A DNA stretch of 64,000 bases from Hymenobacter sp. HSC-4F20 (GTDB lineage Bacteria; Bacteroidota; Bacteroidia; Cytophagales; Hymenobacteraceae). Shown here piece after piece: positions 17,604 to 25,687 of the stretch (within the stretch, counting starts at the first letter, position 1; each line of letters begins with the position of its first letter). The position numbers and the translations under genes were made by a program. The DNA lies in contig NZ_JAHZTD010000001.1 of the NCBI RefSeq assembly GCF_019599275.1, forward strand, positions 1,364,001-1,428,000, read 5' to 3'. Under the pieces are notes generated by a model. That model worked only from the letters and a program-made list of their open reading frames with translations, ran no database searches and was not told where the DNA came from.

Positions 17604-17808
17604 ATACCTACTGAAACAGCTGAGGTCTATTCACTTACACGCCCCCTCCACACACCCTCCTCCCGGCTACCTGGGTATTGCTTTACCTGAGCAAGAGTAC
17701 ATGCCGTAGGTTGCTTACTCAGAAAAAGAAAACCACTCCCGGCCCACAGGTAGCCGAAGCTTAACAGTAGGTAGGAGTGGCAAAACCAGACAATCCGCAA
17801 GCTCGACG
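17604..17808. other. Intergenic sequence, nothing recognised
   Basis: Relatively AT-rich sequence between the possible pseudogene and the peroxiredoxin gene; no promoter, hairpin or open frame stands out. Confidence 0.4.
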
Positions 17809-18273
17809 CTAGGGAGTTGGCTCAAGTTTTTTAAGTACCTCGCGGGCCTGAGCCACGTGGTCGGTGGCCCGGCTCATGGAGTTGAAAATATATTGGATAA
17901 CGCCCTGCTTGTCAATCACGAACGTTACGCGCCCGGGCAGCAGCCCCAGCAAGGCGCGGGGCACTTCGTAGAGCTTGCGCACCTGCCCGCCCACATCCGC
18001 GAGCAAGGGGAAAGGCAGGCGGTGCTTCTGCGAGAATTTCTGGTGGGAGGTTTCCGTATCGGAGCTAACGCCCACTACCTCGGCGCCCAGGTCCTGAAAA
18101 TCCTGGTACTGGTCGCGGAAGGAGCACGCCTCGGCCGTGCAGCCGGGCGTGTCGTCTTTGGGGTAGAAGTACAGCACTACGCTGCGCTGGCCGCGCTGGT
18201 CACGAAGGCGAAACGTTTCGCCGGTGGTAGTACGAAGGGTAAAGTCGGGGGCAAGGTCGCCGAGTTGCAGCAT
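17809..18273 (-). CDS. bcp: Thioredoxin-dependent peroxiredoxin, BCP/PrxQ type
   Basis: 154 residues from the ATG at 18273. The motif YPKDDTPGCTAEACSFRD contains the peroxidatic Cys45 and the resolving Cys50, the atypical two-Cys spacing of BCP/PrxQ. It reduces H2O2 and organic hydroperoxides using thioredoxin, in the cytoplasm. APDFTLRTTTGE at the start and GVSSDTETSHQKFSQKH are also family features. A TACCTTTG box on the minus strand (18300-18307) lies 27 bp upstream. It stands alone. Confidence 0.95.
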   Translation of the reverse strand: MLQLGDLAPDFTLRTTTGETFRLRDQRGQRSVVLYFYPKDDTPGCTAEACSFRDQYQDFQDLGAEVVGVSSDTETSHQKFSQKHRLPFPLLADVGGQVRKLYEVPRALLGLLPGRVTFVIDKQGVIQYIFNSMSRATDHVAQAREVLKKLEPTP

Positions 18274-18299
18274 AAGAAAGAAACGTAAGCACGAAGACA

Positions 18300-18307
18300 C
18301 AAAGGTA
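18300..18307 (-). promoter_or_regulatory. Candidate -7 box of the peroxiredoxin gene (TACCTTTG)
   Basis: Exact match to TAnnTTTG, 27 bp upstream of the bcp start. No -33 TTTG at 19 nt spacing. Confidence 0.5.
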
Positions 18308-18380
18308 GTGCCCAACCCGCAGGAAGTAGCCGGTAGGGGTGGGCGCGGGGGCAGAGAACGTCTGGCTATAGTAGCCGGCT

Positions 18381-19328
18381 TTACTGCGCCACTGGCCGCT
18401 GCAGCGTGTCCACTTTGGCTTCCACTACACTGCTGGCCTCGTAGGCTACACGCTTTACCTGCTGGAGGCGCAAGGTGCGTCCATCCCAGGTGCGCTGCCG
18501 CAGTAGCACGTTGGGGTACTGCTTGCTAAACCAATACACGTTTTGCCGCTGGTTACTGAGCGTGACGAGGACGCGCCAGGCCGGCTCCGGGGTGTCCGCC
18601 GCCAGCGCGTCCTCGGTGCGCACTTGCGCCTGATAGAGCACCGGCGGGCGGGCCGGGGTTGCCTGCTGCCTCTCGTAGATACTGGTTGAAAAGCTCGGCA
18701 GCTGCTCAAAGCGCAGGCTACGGAGCGTGTATGGGAGGGCATCTTCAAATAAGGCCATGCGCTGCAGCTGGCGCTGCCCGCTCCCCTGCCCGTCCCGGTA
18801 CGAATCGTAGGTTTGCACGTACTGCATACCGTCGTCGGTTATCGTCTTGAAGGTGGCTCCCTGCCATTCCTGCACCGACGCCGTGAGCTTGTGCAGCTGC
18901 ACGGGCTGGTCGCGGCGGAAAAACAGAGACGTCAGGAAATGAGCCGGGTAGGTAGCAGTGGGAATGGAGTAGAGCTGCGTGACTTGCATGACCGGAAAAA
19001 GGTCCTTTCGCTTAAGGCTGTCGGTGCGGACGTTGTACTGCTGGTTAAATTCTTCCTTGCTCGTGATAAGCGTGCATTCAAACTGCTGCACTTCGTCACC
19101 CAGCACCTGTTCAGCCTGGTAGGTTGCCACTTCGGCCTTCCCATCTTCCCATAACTGGTCCATGGCCCACTGCTGACGAAGGGGGCCCCCGCGCCGCGCC
19201 AACGGATTACTGGTAGCCCCTGCTGGCAGCGGCGCAGATACGGTGGGCGGCGTTGTCCCAGGGTCGGAGGAGCAGGAAAGTAGACTGGCGCTCAGGAGGG
19301 CGCCAACTACCAGGGCATCTGTACGCAT
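18381..19328 (-). CDS. Lipoprotein of unknown function
   Basis: 315 residues. Signal peptide with lipobox LLSC (Cys19) followed by SSDPGTTPP, so a lipid-anchored exported protein. The rest is mixed alpha/beta with many Gln, Tyr and Arg, for instance YVQTYDSYRDGQGSGQRQLQ and NVYWFSKQYPNVLLRQ. The C-terminus resembles proteins that report a quantity with units and error, but no enzyme motif is visible and no family is recognised. It precedes the arsenosugar genes' 3' end by only 21 bp, so read-through from them is possible. Confidence 0.75.
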   Translation of the reverse strand: MRTDALVVGALLSASLLSCSSDPGTTPPTVSAPLPAGATSNPLARRGGPLRQQWAMDQLWEDGKAEVATYQAEQVLGDEVQQFECTLITSKEEFNQQYNVRTDSLKRKDLFPVMQVTQLYSIPTATYPAHFLTSLFFRRDQPVQLHKLTASVQEWQGATFKTITDDGMQYVQTYDSYRDGQGSGQRQLQRMALFEDALPYTLRSLRFEQLPSFSTSIYERQQATPARPPVLYQAQVRTEDALAADTPEPAWRVLVTLSNQRQNVYWFSKQYPNVLLRQRTWDGRTLRLQQVKRVAYEASSVVEAKVDTLQRPVAQ

Positions 19329-19349
19329 GCTGGCAAAAGCTGGAGGTGG

Positions 19350-20006
19350 CTACTGTACGCGCAAACCCAGCTGAAATGTTTTGCCAGCGGCAGCTTCCCA
19401 GTCGCGCAGGTCGGCGCCGGTGTCAATGTCGCTCAAGGCAGGCAGCAGGTGCAGGCGCAAGCCCAGCTGCTGCGCATCGGCTACGGTAGCCTCCAGCACG
19501 GTGGCCGTACTCCAGGCCTTGTTCTGAAATAAGCTCGGCCGTAGCTGCTTCATTCCCAGCAGATAGTAGCCTCCATCGGTGGCCGGCCCTAACACCACGT
19601 CATGGGTACTCAGGGCCTCGAAAGCGGCCTGCAGGTGAGCGGTAGTCAGGCCGGGGCAATCCGTCCCGATAATGACTACCGCCCCGGCCGCCCGGGCGAA
19701 ATCATGCGCAAAAGCGGCCTGCATTTTTTCGCCCAGGTCGCCTTCTGGCTGGGGCAGCTGCTCGTAGTCCGCCCACTCATCAGCCGCCTCAGGAGCCAGC
19801 GCAGCACCCGTTAGCCAGACGGTTTTGTGCACGAGTAGCGGCGCAATCATTTCGCGGGTGTGAGCCAGCAGTTGCTGGTACACGGCCAGGGCCGCGGCCG
19901 GGCCAATGTCGGCCGCCAAGCGCGTTTTCACCTGCCCCAGCCGGGGCCGGCGAGCGAAGATAATGAGGTGTGGATACGACGCGGACACGGGAACCGGGGT
20001 GCTCAT
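19350..20006 (-). CDS. TIGR04282-family glycosyltransferase (arsenosugar-associated, DUF2064)
   Basis: 218 residues from the ATG at 20006. The N-terminus LIIFARRPRLGQVKTRLA is the nucleotide-binding motif of the DUF2064/TIGR04282 family (MobA/CofC-like fold), and VIIGTDCPGL plus GPATDGGYYLLG carry the metal-binding Asp residues. Members next to arsS are thought to attach or modify the sugar part during arsenosugar synthesis. It lies 133 bp downstream of arsS on the same strand. Family known; in vivo reaction inferred from context. Confidence 0.9.
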   Translation of the reverse strand: MSTPVPVSASYPHLIIFARRPRLGQVKTRLAADIGPAAALAVYQQLLAHTREMIAPLLVHKTVWLTGAALAPEAADEWADYEQLPQPEGDLGEKMQAAFAHDFARAAGAVVIIGTDCPGLTTAHLQAAFEALSTHDVVLGPATDGGYYLLGMKQLRPSLFQNKAWSTATVLEATVADAQQLGLRLHLLPALSDIDTGADLRDWEAAAGKTFQLGLRVQ

Positions 20007-20138
20007 ACGAAAACGCAACGGGGGCAAAAGCTGTTAAACCAAACGATACGCTGGAGGCGCACTCTCGGCATGCCGGTGCCCGGCAAGTTGGTTTGGCAGC
20101 TAGAAAACAGCCTCGCCCTGCACCGGAACCGCCCGCCG

Positions 20139-21191
20139 TTACGTGGTGGCGCCGCCGCAGCTGGAGCCTGCCCCGGCCGTGCAGCCATAGCAGTGCTGGT
20201 TGACCACAATGGCACGCTCCAGCAGCCGGGTAGCATTGAAGTCGCGGATATGCTGGGGGGCGCCGGGGGCCACCAGCAGGTCCAGCTGTTGGTTGAAGTC
20301 GCAGTCGTAGAGCTGACCGTCCCACCCAATGCTGAGGGTAGAGCGGCACATTACATTAGCGGCTGCGGCCGGGTTGTACGCCGCTATTAGCTTTTGCATG
20401 TAGCTTTCGTAGTTGCCGCTTTCCAGCAAGTACTCCAGAAACCGGCTCACCGGCAGGTTGGTAATGGTGAGCAGGTTGTTGAACTCAATGCCGTGCTCCC
20501 GCCCCAGCCGTTGCTTAAACTCCCGCTCCAGTCCTACCTGGCTACCCGGCATAAAGGCTCCCGAAGGATTATACACCAAATCCAGCGTCAGCCCCGAGCC
20601 CTCTACCCCATACCCAACTGCATTCAGCATTTTCAGGGCCCGGATGGAGCGCCCGAACACCCCGTCGCCGCGCTGGGCGTCGGTGCGGCCCGCTGAAAAG
20701 TGGGGCAACGACGACACTACCCGCACCCGGTGCCGAGCGAAGAACTCCGGCAACTCGTGGTACTTAGGGTTGGCCACAATGATGGTTAGGTTGCAGCGCA
20801 CAATGGTTTCGCGGCCCAGCGCCGAAATCTGCTCTACCAGCCACCGAAAGTCCGGGTTCATTTCAGGAGCGCCACCCGTCAGGTCTACCACTGGAATGTC
20901 GGTCAGGGCCAGCGCGTCCAGGCAAAGCTGCATGGTTTCGCGGGTCATGATTTCGGTGCGGTCGGGTCCGGCATCCACGTGGCAATGCTTGCAAGTTTGG
21001 TTGCACATTTTGCCCACGTTAATCTGCATCACCCCCAACCCGGTGGGGCGCAGGGGCAGCAGGCCGCTTTCCCGCAGCTTGTGGGCGAAGGCTGGGAGGT
21101 GCGCCCCTTCTGCCTCAGCTTGGGTTAAAACGGTAAGCTGGTAGGCCGTGTTGGCCAGCGGCGCGTGCCGGGCCAGAAGTGACTTGGTCAT
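20139..21191 (-). CDS. arsS: Arsenosugar biosynthesis radical SAM protein ArsS
   Basis: 350 residues from the ATG at 21191. Cys63-x3-Cys67-x2-Cys70 (CNQTCKHCH) binds the [4Fe-4S] cluster that cleaves S-adenosylmethionine. VVDLTGGAPEMNPDFRWLV follows the GGE-like SAM site, and the C-terminal HCYGCTAGAGSSCGG holds extra cysteines as in known ArsS. In characterised systems ArsS forms the 5'-deoxyadenosyl-arsenic bond that yields the arsenosugar precursor 5'-deoxy-5'-dimethylarsinoyl-adenosine. Neighbours on both sides belong to the same pathway set, which supports the call. Confidence 0.95.
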   Translation of the reverse strand: MTKSLLARHAPLANTAYQLTVLTQAEAEGAHLPAFAHKLRESGLLPLRPTGLGVMQINVGKMCNQTCKHCHVDAGPDRTEIMTRETMQLCLDALALTDIPVVDLTGGAPEMNPDFRWLVEQISALGRETIVRCNLTIIVANPKYHELPEFFARHRVRVVSSLPHFSAGRTDAQRGDGVFGRSIRALKMLNAVGYGVEGSGLTLDLVYNPSGAFMPGSQVGLEREFKQRLGREHGIEFNNLLTITNLPVSRFLEYLLESGNYESYMQKLIAAYNPAAAANVMCRSTLSIGWDGQLYDCDFNQQLDLLVAPGAPQHIRDFNATRLLERAIVVNQHCYGCTAGAGSSCGGATT

Positions 21192-21315
21192 ACCGGAGGA
21201 AGAGTAAGCAGGAAATAACAGCGACCCAGAGGCCCGGCGAGGTAACAAGAAAAGGCTGCGTTGGATTCGGGGCCACTGCAATTTACCGCCTACCGCCGTG
21301 GGGTTCCCTCCCCCT

Positions 21316-21648
21316 TTACATCGAAAGCTCCTTGGCTTTATTCATCATCTGCACCCCATGTACCAATGCGGCACCGCCCTTGATGGCCGCCGCTACGTGC
21401 ACGGCTTCCATCATCTGGGCCTCGTCGGCCCCTTTTTGCAGCGAATCGCTGGTATAGGCATCAATACAATACGGACACTGCACGGCGTGAGCTACGGCCA
21501 AGGCAATCAAGGATTTTTCGCGTTCCGTGAGGGCGCCATCCTTGAATACTTCGGCATAGTAGGCAAAGAACTTGTTGCCCATTTCGGGCTGCCACTCCGT
21601 GATGTTGCCAAATTTAGCCAGGTCGGCGGGGTTGTAGTACGTGCTCAT
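21316..21648 (-). CDS. Arsenosugar-associated peroxidase-like protein (CMD/AhpD fold)
   Basis: 110 residues, all helical. It carries CPYC at 58-61 in AVQCPYCIDAYT, the redox pair of AhpD/carboxymuconolactone decarboxylase-like proteins. The sequence matches the TIGR04169 group that accompanies arsS. It probably handles thiol or hydroperoxide chemistry on arsenical intermediates, but that is inferred from the family and place. It is the first gene of the three-gene set, 125 bp before arsS. Confidence 0.9.
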   Translation of the reverse strand: MSTYYNPADLAKFGNITEWQPEMGNKFFAYYAEVFKDGALTEREKSLIALAVAHAVQCPYCIDAYTSDSLQKGADEAQMMEAVHVAAAIKGGAALVHGVQMMNKAKELSM

Positions 21649-21723
21649 AAAAGAAAAGCCAAGGGGTAGTTAAAAAGAAATAGTGGAAAAGTGGATGGGG
21701 CTGAGTGCCGGCGAAACACCAGG

Positions 21724-22269
21724 TTACGCCGGCCGGCGGCGTACCCGAATGCGAACATGCTCCCCGTTTTCGCTGGTTGTCGGCTCTACCTCAATGCGGT
21801 CAGCCTCGTCGTAGTACTTGGCTACCCCCCGCACAATGCCCACGGCCAGCGCCCCCATTCGTCGTGCCGACACATAGTCGATAAACAACTCATCGGGGCC
21901 GACGCGGGTGACGTTGAGAACGGGCGGCGAGTTTTCGGTGTGCTCCTGCCGCACCTGCCGGTGCATGGTGCCCTCGGTGTGCTCCAGCATATCCAGGGTA
22001 GTCCACTCGGGTTGTAGCAGCTTCTGATACATATACATCAGATCAGGCACCAGGTACTCGCCAAACTTTTCGTGCAGTTCATTCGCAGAAAGCCCAGTCA
22101 TTTCGGCCGCTTGCCCTACCAGCTGGTACATGTGCTCGTCGGGATAGACATGCTTATGGTCGAAGTCGGCCGCGGACAGCCCGGAGTTCTCCAGCAGTTG
22201 AATCCAAGTGCTGTGGTCGTATTGGGTCTGAACGTAGCGCTTCAGCAGGGTGAATATAGTTCCGTGCAT
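21724..22269 (-). CDS. H-NOX (heme NO-binding) sensor protein
   Basis: 181 residues from the ATG at 22269; an upstream frame crosses a terminator hairpin and is rejected. MHGTIFTLLKRYV is the typical H-NOX start. His103 in GTMHRQV is the likely proximal heme ligand, and Tyr132-Val-Ser-Ala-Arg136 is the YxSxR motif that binds the heme propionates. H-NOX proteins sense NO (or O2) and normally work with a histidine kinase, GGDEF/EAL protein or MCP. No such partner is adjacent, so this is a stand-alone gene between the ars genes and an ECF sigma pair. Confidence 0.9.
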   Translation of the reverse strand: MHGTIFTLLKRYVQTQYDHSTWIQLLENSGLSAADFDHKHVYPDEHMYQLVGQAAEMTGLSANELHEKFGEYLVPDLMYMYQKLLQPEWTTLDMLEHTEGTMHRQVRQEHTENSPPVLNVTRVGPDELFIDYVSARRMGALAVGIVRGVAKYYDEADRIEVEPTTSENGEHVRIRVRRRPA

Positions 22270-22332
22270 AGGGACGAGGTTACGGGTAAAAAGATACCCA
22301 AAACCCTTTACGTAGGAACTATCAAATACGAT

Positions 22333-22364
22333 AAAGAGCAGGCTGCTTGCACAACCTGCTCTTT
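22333..22364 (-). terminator. Terminator of the sigma/anti-sigma operon
   Basis: AAAGAGCAGG (22333-22342) pairs with CCTGCTCTTT (22355-22364). It is 24 bp beyond the anti-sigma stop; the T-run is short. It also separates that operon from the H-NOX gene. Confidence 0.6.
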
Positions 22365-22387
22365 CTGTCAACCGCAGGACGAACTTC

Positions 22388-23287
22388 CTACAGGTTACCG
22401 ATTACCGTCATGGTGCTCAGCGTCGGCGAGGCTACCCCACCCTCGTCCTCTACCGTCATGGCAAAGGCCTGGGCGCTGGCAATGTCCTTCATCTGCTGGA
22501 TGCTGTCACCGGTGGCCGTGGCCGTAGCCAGTACCCCGGCATCAACGGGCTTGCCGTTGTCGAGGGCCCAGAGCTGGTACTGCTTGCCGGTTGGCAGTTC
22601 GGGCAGGTTGCGGACATCCACGTACACAGCCTTGGTTTTCGCATTGTAGTACACGCGGGCCAGGGCGTCGGGGGCTTTGGGCGTACCCTTCAGTTCCACG
22701 GCGCGGAAGGCTTCGTTGCGCAGCACCGAGAGCTGCTGATCCCGCTCGTTAAGAGCCGCCTTCTGGGTAGCTGCGTACCGCGACTGTTCGGTTTGTGCTA
22801 CTTCCAGGTTGGCTTCGGTTTGCTTGAGCCGGTTGTAAAGCAAGAAGTTACCAATACCGCTCAGCAGCAGCAAAGCTACTGAAGCAGCAACCAGCCACCG
22901 CGTCCGGCTGCTGCCAGATTCCTGGGTAGGCAGTTGCCGCACAACGGCTTCTTGCTGCACCGGCGCAGCCGCAGGGGCTGGTGCAGAAGCTACCATGCGG
23001 GGGGTAGCCGAAGACCCATCACCGCTGAGGGGTGCCGCGGCGGGTTGTTGGGGCTGGCGGATTGCCTGCTGCCAGTTCTGCAACACCCGGTCGCGCATTT
23101 CGGCGGGCGGGGTAATGGCATGCGCCTGGGCGTAGGCATCCAAGCCGCTGATAATGCTGTTCAACTCCCGGGCAACTTCCGGGTGTTCCCGTGCGATGCG
23201 CTCAACTTCGGCGCGCTCGACCTCATTGAGTACGCCTAGGGCGTATTCCTCGAGGATACCTGATTCGATATACTCTTGAATGTTCAC
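22388..23287 (-). CDS. Anti-sigma factor, RskA-like
   Basis: 299 residues from a GTG. N-terminal residues 1-60 (MNIQEYIESGILEEYALGVL) form the sigma-binding domain without a zinc-binding HxxxCxxC. A Pro/Ala/Gln-rich stretch follows, one membrane helix at about 130-152 (RWLVAASVALLLLSGIGNFL), a periplasmic coiled-coil, and a C-terminal RskA domain (YQLWALDNGKPVDAGVL). It would hold the neighbouring ECF sigma at the inner membrane until proteolysis releases it. Only 2 nt separate it from the sigma gene, so the pair is co-translated. Confidence 0.92.
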   Translation of the reverse strand: MNIQEYIESGILEEYALGVLNEVERAEVERIAREHPEVARELNSIISGLDAYAQAHAITPPAEMRDRVLQNWQQAIRQPQQPAAAPLSGDGSSATPRMVASAPAPAAAPVQQEAVVRQLPTQESGSSRTRWLVAASVALLLLSGIGNFLLYNRLKQTEANLEVAQTEQSRYAATQKAALNERDQQLSVLRNEAFRAVELKGTPKAPDALARVYYNAKTKAVYVDVRNLPELPTGKQYQLWALDNGKPVDAGVLATATATGDSIQQMKDIASAQAFAMTVEDEGGVASPTLSTMTVIGNL

Positions 23288-23289
23288 GA

Positions 23290-23847
23290 TTACCGAATCA
23301 ATTTAGAAAGTACTTTAATGGCCGCCCGGGCGCGGGTTTTCACCGTGCCGAGCGGAAGGTTGAGTTCGTCTGCCACTTCGCTTTGCGTAAATCCGCCGAA
23401 ATAAAGCAGGTCCACGATTTGCCGCTGCTCCGGATTCAGCTGGCGCGTCATTTCCTGCAAGCCAATGTGCTCAGGTCGGAACGAGGGTTCGGCCGCCTGG
23501 CGCAGCGCTGCACTTTCCTCTATCGGCTGCGTACGACTACCTACGCGGTACTGTCGGGACCGGATTTTGTCGATAGCTAAATTTCGGCACACATTCATCA
23601 CCCACGTAAACAAACGGCCCTTATCGGCGTCGTACGAAGGGAAAGAGTGCCAGATTTTAACCATGGCTTCCTGCAGTACATCTTCCGCAATTTCTTCTTT
23701 TTTGACGATGCGCAGAATCACACCGTACAAAGCTGCGGAGTACTTGTCGTAGAAAATGGTCATGGCCCCTTCGTCCCGGTCGCGCAGGCGTTGCACGAGC
23801 AGAACTTCAGTTTCGAGGGCAGCTGACTCTGGAGTGGGAGCAGACAC
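23290..23847 (-). CDS. ECF sigma factor (SigK-like)
   Basis: About 185 residues. Region 2 is visible as DEGAMTIFYDKYSAALYGVI and AEDVLQEAMVKIWHSF, with GRLFTWVMNVCRNLAIDKIR for -10 recognition. Region 4 is LNPEQRQIVDLLYFGGFTQSEVADELNLPLGTVKTR, a helix-turn-helix for -35 binding. A GTG at 23847 or a TTG at 23856 are possible starts. It is expected to control a regulon with its own promoter and is silenced by the adjacent RskA-like anti-sigma factor. The inducing signal is unknown. A TACTTTCG box (23903-23910) may drive it. Confidence 0.93.
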   Translation of the reverse strand: MSAPTPESAALETEVLLVQRLRDRDEGAMTIFYDKYSAALYGVILRIVKKEEIAEDVLQEAMVKIWHSFPSYDADKGRLFTWVMNVCRNLAIDKIRSRQYRVGSRTQPIEESAALRQAAEPSFRPEHIGLQEMTRQLNPEQRQIVDLLYFGGFTQSEVADELNLPLGTVKTRARAAIKVLSKLIR

Positions 23848-24101
23848 GGGCAGCAACTAAGAGAAACAGGGCGGCGTAACTCTACGGGCCCTGCGGATGA
23901 AACGAAAGTACTGGATAAACCTAAACTTCGGCGTAGCAGCACCTGAAAAGTGCACCTACCCTACCTGGGCCGTATTGCTACGGCTCTCATTCAAGTGAAG
24001 TTACCAAGGCCGAGCTTAACCTAAAAGTCCCCGGCTTGTTTCGTTTCCTGCGGCCCGCCCCCGGCACGAGTAGCCTCCCGAATCTTCCTTTCCTTCTTAG
24101 C
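23848..24101. other. Divergent intergenic region
   Basis: About 250 bp between the sigma factor gene (minus) and the aldehyde dehydrogenase gene (plus). Minus-strand TACTTTCG at 23903-23910 is a candidate -7 box for the sigma operon. I see no strong box for the plus gene. Confidence 0.4.
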
Positions 24102-25502
24102 ATGGCAATTGAATCTTTCAACCCCTATACCGGCCGCACGGTGCGCCGCTTCCGGGCGTTCAGCTGGACTAAAACCGAGCGTATTCTCTCCCAGGCCCAC
24201 AAAGCCTTCGGCGAGTGGCGGACTACTGCCTTCGCCCACCGGGCTACCCTCATGCGCCGGGCGGCCGAGTTGCTACGCGAGCGGCAGGATGAGCTGGCCC
24301 GCCTGATGGCCATTGAAATGGGCAAGCCCGTGGTCGATGGCCGCGCCGAGGTAGTGAAGTGCGCCCTCACCTGCGACTACTACGCCGAGCACGCCGAGCA
24401 CTTCCTGGCCGACGAGGAAATCAAGACGGAAGCCCAGCACAGCTTTATCTCGCATGAGCCCATTGGGGTAGTGCTGGCCGTGATGCCCTGGAACTTTCCG
24501 TTCTGGCAGGTGGTGCGCTTTGCAGCCCCGGCCCTGATGGCAGGCAATGTGGGCCTGCTCAAGCACGCTTCTAATGTGCCGCAGTGCGCCCTGGCCCTGG
24601 AGCAGATCTTCCATGACGCGGGCTTTCCGCCCGCTACCTTCCGCACCCTGCTCATTGGCTCCGACTTGGTAAGCAAGCTGATTGAAGACGACCGGGTGAA
24701 AGCCGTGACGTTGACTGGTTCGGAGCCGGCCGGGGCGCAGGTAGCCGCCACGGCGGGCCGCGAAATCAAGAAAACCGTGCTGGAGCTGGGTGGATCCGAT
24801 GCCTTTATTGTGCTAGCCGACGCCGATGTGGAGCTGGCTGCCAAAACCGCCGCCCAGGCCCGTATGATTAACGCCGGCCAGAGCTGCATTGCCGCCAAAC
24901 GCTTTATTGTAGAGAAGCCGGTAGCTAAAGAGTTTGTGGCCAAAATGAAAGCGCACTTACTGGCCTTCCAGACCGGCGACCCACTCGACGAAGCTACCCA
25001 GTACGGCCCCCTCGCCCGCCCTGACCTAGCCGACGAGCTGACTCAACAGGTAGCGGACTCCGTGAAGCAGGGCGCCAAGGTGGAGCTGTTCGGGGGGCAG
25101 AGCAAGCCGGGCACCGCTTTGTTCCGCCCCGTGATGCTCACCCATGTAAAGCCGGGCCAGCGCGCCTACGAGGAAGAGTTTTTCGGACCTGTCGCCATCA
25201 TCCTGGAGGCCAAAGATGCCGACGATGCCATCCGCCTCGCCAACGACTCCCGCTTCGGGCTGGGCGGTTCCATCTGGACCCACGACGTCAAACGCGGGGA
25301 ACAGCTGGCGCGCCGTGTGGAAGCCGGGGCCGTATTCGTGAATAGCATGGTGAAGTCGTCGCCGGAAATGCCGTTCGGGGGCGTGAAGAAATCGGGCTAC
25401 GGCCGCGAGCTTTCCCACCTCGGCATCCGGGAGTTCGTCAACCAGAAATCAGTGTGGGTCGCGAAGGAAACCAAGCCGGAAGCTCAGAAGAAAGTAGAGT
25501 AG
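24102..25502 (+). CDS. NAD(P)-dependent succinate-semialdehyde dehydrogenase family protein
   Basis: 466 residues from the ATG at 24102. Catalytic Cys262 lies in NAGQSCIAAKR and the general base Glu228 in TVLELGGSDAF. MPWNFPFWQVVRFA and TGSEPAGAQVA are the usual cofactor-contact segments. The close match to GabD-like SSADHs (FNPYTGRTVRRF start, KKSGYGRELSHLGIREFVN end) suggests oxidation of succinate semialdehyde to succinate, but other short aldehydes are possible. It is a single-gene unit, divergent from the sigma operon. Confidence 0.92.
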   Translation: MAIESFNPYTGRTVRRFRAFSWTKTERILSQAHKAFGEWRTTAFAHRATLMRRAAELLRERQDELARLMAIEMGKPVVDGRAEVVKCALTCDYYAEHAEHFLADEEIKTEAQHSFISHEPIGVVLAVMPWNFPFWQVVRFAAPALMAGNVGLLKHASNVPQCALALEQIFHDAGFPPATFRTLLIGSDLVSKLIEDDRVKAVTLTGSEPAGAQVAATAGREIKKTVLELGGSDAFIVLADADVELAAKTAAQARMINAGQSCIAAKRFIVEKPVAKEFVAKMKAHLLAFQTGDPLDEATQYGPLARPDLADELTQQVADSVKQGAKVELFGGQSKPGTALFRPVMLTHVKPGQRAYEEEFFGPVAIILEAKDADDAIRLANDSRFGLGGSIWTHDVKRGEQLARRVEAGAVFVNSMVKSSPEMPFGGVKKSGYGRELSHLGIREFVNQKSVWVAKETKPEAQKKVE

Positions 25503-25607
25503 TCCGCAGAGGCGGCGCGCCAACCGATTCAGCAACGAGTGTTTTGGCGGAGGTCAACTCTCTTTCGCCTACCCCCTTATTGCCCATCAGACCTCTAGTA
25601 GAGCAAG

Positions 25608-25615
25608 TACCTTTG
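25608..25615 (+). promoter_or_regulatory. Candidate -7 box TACCTTTG
   Basis: Exact TAnnTTTG match, 73 bp before the WYL regulator gene. A -33 element is not obvious. Confidence 0.45.
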
Positions 25616-25687
25616 CTGCCCAGCAGCTAGTAGGCTACTGTTTGCTTACGCAACTTGCACTCTCTTTTTATTTGGTTTATCTGGGTG

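Noticed and set aside
22270..22371. N-terminal extension of the H-NOX gene
   Set aside because: It crosses the terminator hairpin at 22333-22364 and adds residues not found in H-NOX; MHGTIFTLL at 22269 is the natural start.
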